7,803 nt of DNA from Acidobacteriota bacterium (GTDB taxonomy: Bacteria; Acidobacteriota; UBA6911): contig JAIRVC010000243.1 of NCBI GenBank assembly GCA_031254095.1, positions 1 to 7,803 on the forward strand, read 5' to 3'. Shown here one piece after another: positions 5,894 to 7,803 of the stretch; positions within the stretch are counted from its first letter, which is position 1, and each line of letters begins with the position of its first letter. Made by a program: the position numbers and the translations under genes. Below the pieces are notes generated by a model that saw only the letters and a program-made list of their open reading frames with translations, did not search any database and had not been told where the DNA came from.

Positions 5894-6020
5894 GAAAAAG
5901 GTTTCCAGCGCCAATCCACTAACAATGTTCCCTAATCCTCACGCATGAAATCAAAAACAGATTGTCAATTTGCATGGAGCAGCGCTGCCTGCGCGGGATG
6001 GGAGCTCATAAGGGAGAGCA

Positions 6021-6587
6021 ATGTCTGTACGTTTGTTTGTAGGGAACCTGCCCTACGATGCGACTGAAACGGAACTAAGGGATTTCTTTTCGTCGGCCGG
6101 CACTGTTTCGGCCGTCATCATTCCTGTAGATCGGGAGACTGGAAAACGGAGGGGTTTCGCCTTCGTGGAATTCGGCGACCCGAATCAAGCCGCGGAAGCA
6201 AGCCGCCGGCTGAACAACCAGCCGTTCAGGGGACGAAATGTCACTATCAATGAGGCTCGCGCTCGTGAAAATTCCGGCGGCGCGCCGCGTCCGGCGCAGC
6301 GTCCGAGGTTTACGCCCGCGCCCAAACCTTCTTTGGGAACTCCGGAATTTTCTCCGGATATGATAGATAACGCAAAAAGCGCCCGTGCGGAAAACAGGCG
6401 GCGTAATTTCGGCGCAGACGCCAAGCCCGCGCATAAACGTAAAGCCCAGTATGGCGGCAAAGGCGAAACGGCAAGCCGTAAGGGGCCTATACGGGAACGC
6501 GGCGGCGGACAAATTTTCGGCGAAGGCGACGACGAAGATTCCGAATACGATTATCTTGCTGATTTTCGGGATTCAGACGCGGATTAA
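6021..6587 (+). CDS. RRM-domain RNA-binding protein with long charged tail
   Basis: A cytoplasmic single-RRM protein. The RRM covers residues about 3-80: RNP2 is LFVGNL (5-10) and RNP1 is RGFAFVEF (44-51), with the aromatic residues that stack on RNA bases (Phe6, Phe46, Phe48) all present, so single-stranded RNA binding is expected. Bacterial RRM proteins are usually about 80-110 residues; this one has 188. The extra part is a basic, Pro/Ala/Arg-rich, probably disordered stretch (about 82-165) followed by a strongly acidic end (about 167-188: GEGDDEDSEYDY...DSDAD). AGGGAG at 6011-6016 serves as RBS. Its AU-rich leader recalls cold-regulated RRM genes known in cyanobacteria, but cold control here is only a guess. 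It converges with the MerR/TPR gene, leaving 24 bp between the two stops and no clear terminator. Confidence 0.92.
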   Translation: MSVRLFVGNLPYDATETELRDFFSSAGTVSAVIIPVDRETGKRRGFAFVEFGDPNQAAEASRRLNNQPFRGRNVTINEARARENSGGAPRPAQRPRFTPAPKPSLGTPEFSPDMIDNAKSARAENRRRNFGADAKPAHKRKAQYGGKGETASRKGPIRERGGGQIFGEGDDEDSEYDYLADFRDSDAD

Positions 6588-6611
6588 GCTCAGGTAAAGG
6601 GCGCGCGTTAT

Positions 6612-7427
6612 TCATCGCAGGCTGGAAAACCTGTGTTCCGTCGAATTATCCGCGGTGTTTTGCAGACCCAGAAGAATTTCATCAATCTGTGTCAATTCTT
6701 CCTCGGTCGCAAACTCCTTTGCCTTACAAAGCGCGGCGATGGCGGCCGGGATTTTTTCCTCAATGGCGTTGACCAGTCCAATGTTGAAATGCGCGCTCGC
6801 GTTGCCGGGCTCAATGACCGCCGAAATCTCGTAGTGCAGCCGCGCCAGCCGGATATTTCCTTCTTCAAAATACAGGTGCGCCAGATTAAAGTGCGATTCA
6901 AAATGCCGCGGGTCCTGCCCTAACGCTTTTGTGAAGTGGTCGAAAGCGCCAACAATGTTTCCCGCCTCGTAATCGAGAATGCCAAGATTGCAAAAAGCGT
7001 CGGCGGCACATTCTTCTTCTTTGATCGCCTGCGCGTACATAGCGGAGGCGCGCGGATCGCCCTGCTCATGCAGAATCAGGGCTTCCTCAAACGGCGACAT
7101 GCGTACCGGCAACGGAATCAGCCGCCCTTCGCTTTCCGGAAACAGATTGCGCTGACCGCGCAGTTCCAGTTCGATTTTGCGCAACGGCCGGCCACGGCTT
7201 CGCATTTCACGGGCGCGTCGGAAAATCTCCAGCGCGTGAAAATCAAAACACGGTTCCCCGGCCGGCGACGAATCAATCGCCCGGATTATGCCTTCCTTGA
7301 TCCATCGGCGTATATGCGCTTCGTTCCATCCAAACTGGCTGCGTATCTCGCCGATGGTGTAGACCGCCTTTATTCGCTGAAGGCTCTTTGCCGGCACATC
7401 GTCGGGGAATGGTACGACAGTGCTCAT
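6612..7427 (-). CDS. MerR-type HTH regulator fused to TPR repeats
   Basis: A 271-residue two-part protein. Residues about 21-92 are a MerR-like winged helix: VYTIGEIRSQFGWNEAHIRRWIKEGII, a short wing, then FDFHALEIFRRAREMRSRGRPLRKIE, typical of MerR helices 3-4. In place of the usual dimerisation coiled coil and effector domain comes a linker and about four TPR units (about 111-142, 143-176, 177-209, 210-242; for example AFCNLGILDYEAGNIVGAFDHFTKALGQDP in shortened form), which normally bind partner proteins. It probably acts as a DNA-binding regulator or scaffold controlled by protein contact. The start at 7427 has AAGGAGA (7431-7437) close upstream; the stop is TGA. It is divergent from the radical SAM gene with 98 bp between starts, so autoregulation or control of that gene is plausible but not shown. 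Confidence 0.85.
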   Translation of the reverse strand: MSTVVPFPDDVPAKSLQRIKAVYTIGEIRSQFGWNEAHIRRWIKEGIIRAIDSSPAGEPCFDFHALEIFRRAREMRSRGRPLRKIELELRGQRNLFPESEGRLIPLPVRMSPFEEALILHEQGDPRASAMYAQAIKEEECAADAFCNLGILDYEAGNIVGAFDHFTKALGQDPRHFESHFNLAHLYFEEGNIRLARLHYEISAVIEPGNASAHFNIGLVNAIEEKIPAAIAALCKAKEFATEEELTQIDEILLGLQNTADNSTEHRFSSLR

Positions 7428-7439
7428 AAGTCTCCTTGC

Positions 7440-7451
7440 GGGCGCGCGCCC
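7440..7451. repeat. 12-bp GC palindrome in the divergent intergenic region
   Basis: GGGCGCGCGCCC is a perfect palindrome just upstream of the RBS of the MerR/TPR gene. MerR-type proteins bind inverted repeats, so it could be an autoregulatory operator; its low complexity means chance is also likely. Confidence 0.25.
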
Positions 7452-7525
7452 TATCCTTGTCCGAATCCCAAAACCAATAAATAATGCCTTTTTTTAAAGC
7501 GCGGCGCAATCTAACATAAAACTTT

Positions 7526-7803
7526 ATGACGGACATTTGGAAACATGAACCCACGGACGCCATTCTGGAAAAAGCCGCCGGTGGCGAGCGTATAACGCCG
7601 GACGAAGCGCTGGAAATTTACCGTTCCGCCGATTTTTTGAAGGTAATGGCGGCCGCTCGCGCCGTGCGCGGCAGAATGAACGATCCCGCGGTCGTGTCCT
7701 ACACATTGTTCCGGATTGTGAATTACACGAATGTTTGCGCCGCGGCCTGTTCCTTTTGCGGATTTCACTGCCCGCCCGGCGATCCGGCGGGGCGGGTGCT
7801 GAC
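7526..7803 (+). CDS. Radical SAM enzyme, MqnC/MqnE/CofH-like (3' end outside window)
   Basis: The first 92 residues of a radical SAM protein; the frame is open to the window end. After a helical lead-in (ILEKAAGGERITPDEALEIY) comes RIVNYTNVC, then the cluster motif Cys71-x3-Cys75-x2-Cys78 (CAAACSFC), which holds the [4Fe-4S] cluster that cleaves S-adenosylmethionine. The lead-in and NYTNVC are characteristic of the family that includes dehypoxanthine futalosine cyclase (MqnC), aminofutalosine synthase (MqnE) and CofG/CofH; NYTNVC favours MqnC, which would place it in the futalosine route to menaquinone. A fourth Cys (Cys82, GFHCPP) follows closely, where MqnC proteins usually have FYR. An in-frame TAA at 7517-7519 makes 7526 the earliest ATG. 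No Shine-Dalgarno site is visible, so initiation may be leaderless or weak. Confidence 0.8.
   Translation, partial: MTDIWKHEPTDAILEKAAGGERITPDEALEIYRSADFLKVMAAARAVRGRMNDPAVVSYTLFRIVNYTNVCAAACSFCGFHCPPGDPAGRVL

Noticed and set aside
6936..7484. 182-codon plus-strand frame opposite the MerR/TPR gene
   Set aside because: It is a shadow of a well supported gene with recognisable HTH and TPR domains; its own translation shows no family features.
7515..7528. CATAAA-AC-TTTATG inverted repeat over the radical SAM start codon
   Set aside because: Six-base AT-rich arms are too short and of too low complexity to separate from chance.
1..7803. CRISPR array, tRNA or rRNA genes, phage or toxin-antitoxin modules
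   Set aside because: No regularly spaced repeats, no cloverleaf or rRNA signature and no integrase, Cas or toxin-like products were seen by eye on either strand.

Overview
The window is bacterial chromosomal DNA: dense genes on both strands, strong Shine-Dalgarno sites (AAGGAGG and AGGGAGG types) and a moderately GC-rich composition. The set of genes (secreted alpha/beta hydrolases, a large exported UGSC-type protein, a class I-like threonine synthase, a bacterial RRM protein, a MerR-HTH/TPR regulator and an MqnC/MqnE-like radical SAM enzyme) would suit an Acidobacteria- or PVC-like uncultured lineage. That placement is a weak inference, because no rRNA or other marker is present.

Left part (1-2137, + strand): two consecutive exported serine hydrolases. 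The first may lack its 5' end. The second has a clear signal peptide and a strong RBS at 1131-1137, which puts its start at 1145 rather than further upstream. Next comes a 371-bp gene-free stretch (2138-2508). It holds a perfect 24-bp palindrome and a 122-bp element bounded by 16-bp near-perfect inverted repeats that looks like a MITE.

Centre (2509-4197, - strand): the main result. Two apparent genes in the same frame, separated only by one TGA, form a single 562-residue exported selenoprotein of the UGSC family. The TGA lies in the family's active-site motif (Sec-Ser-Gln-Cys), the frame stays open on both sides, and a bacterial SECIS-like hairpin with a G in its apical loop follows directly. 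TGA is also the stop codon of at least four other genes here, so wholesale codon reassignment is unlikely. Back-to-back promoter candidates serve this gene and the divergent threonine synthase gene (4401-5756, +).

Right part (5757-7803): an AU-rich leader with a small hairpin and an 8-codon mini-ORF, an RRM RNA-binding protein (+), a convergent MerR-HTH/TPR regulator (-), and a divergent radical SAM gene that runs off the window (+). The radical SAM protein resembles futalosine-pathway menaquinone enzymes. Apart from the shared divergent promoter regions, nothing shows that these genes work in one pathway. The window reads as an ordinary chromosomal stretch with one exceptional gene, which standard gene calling would split in two.
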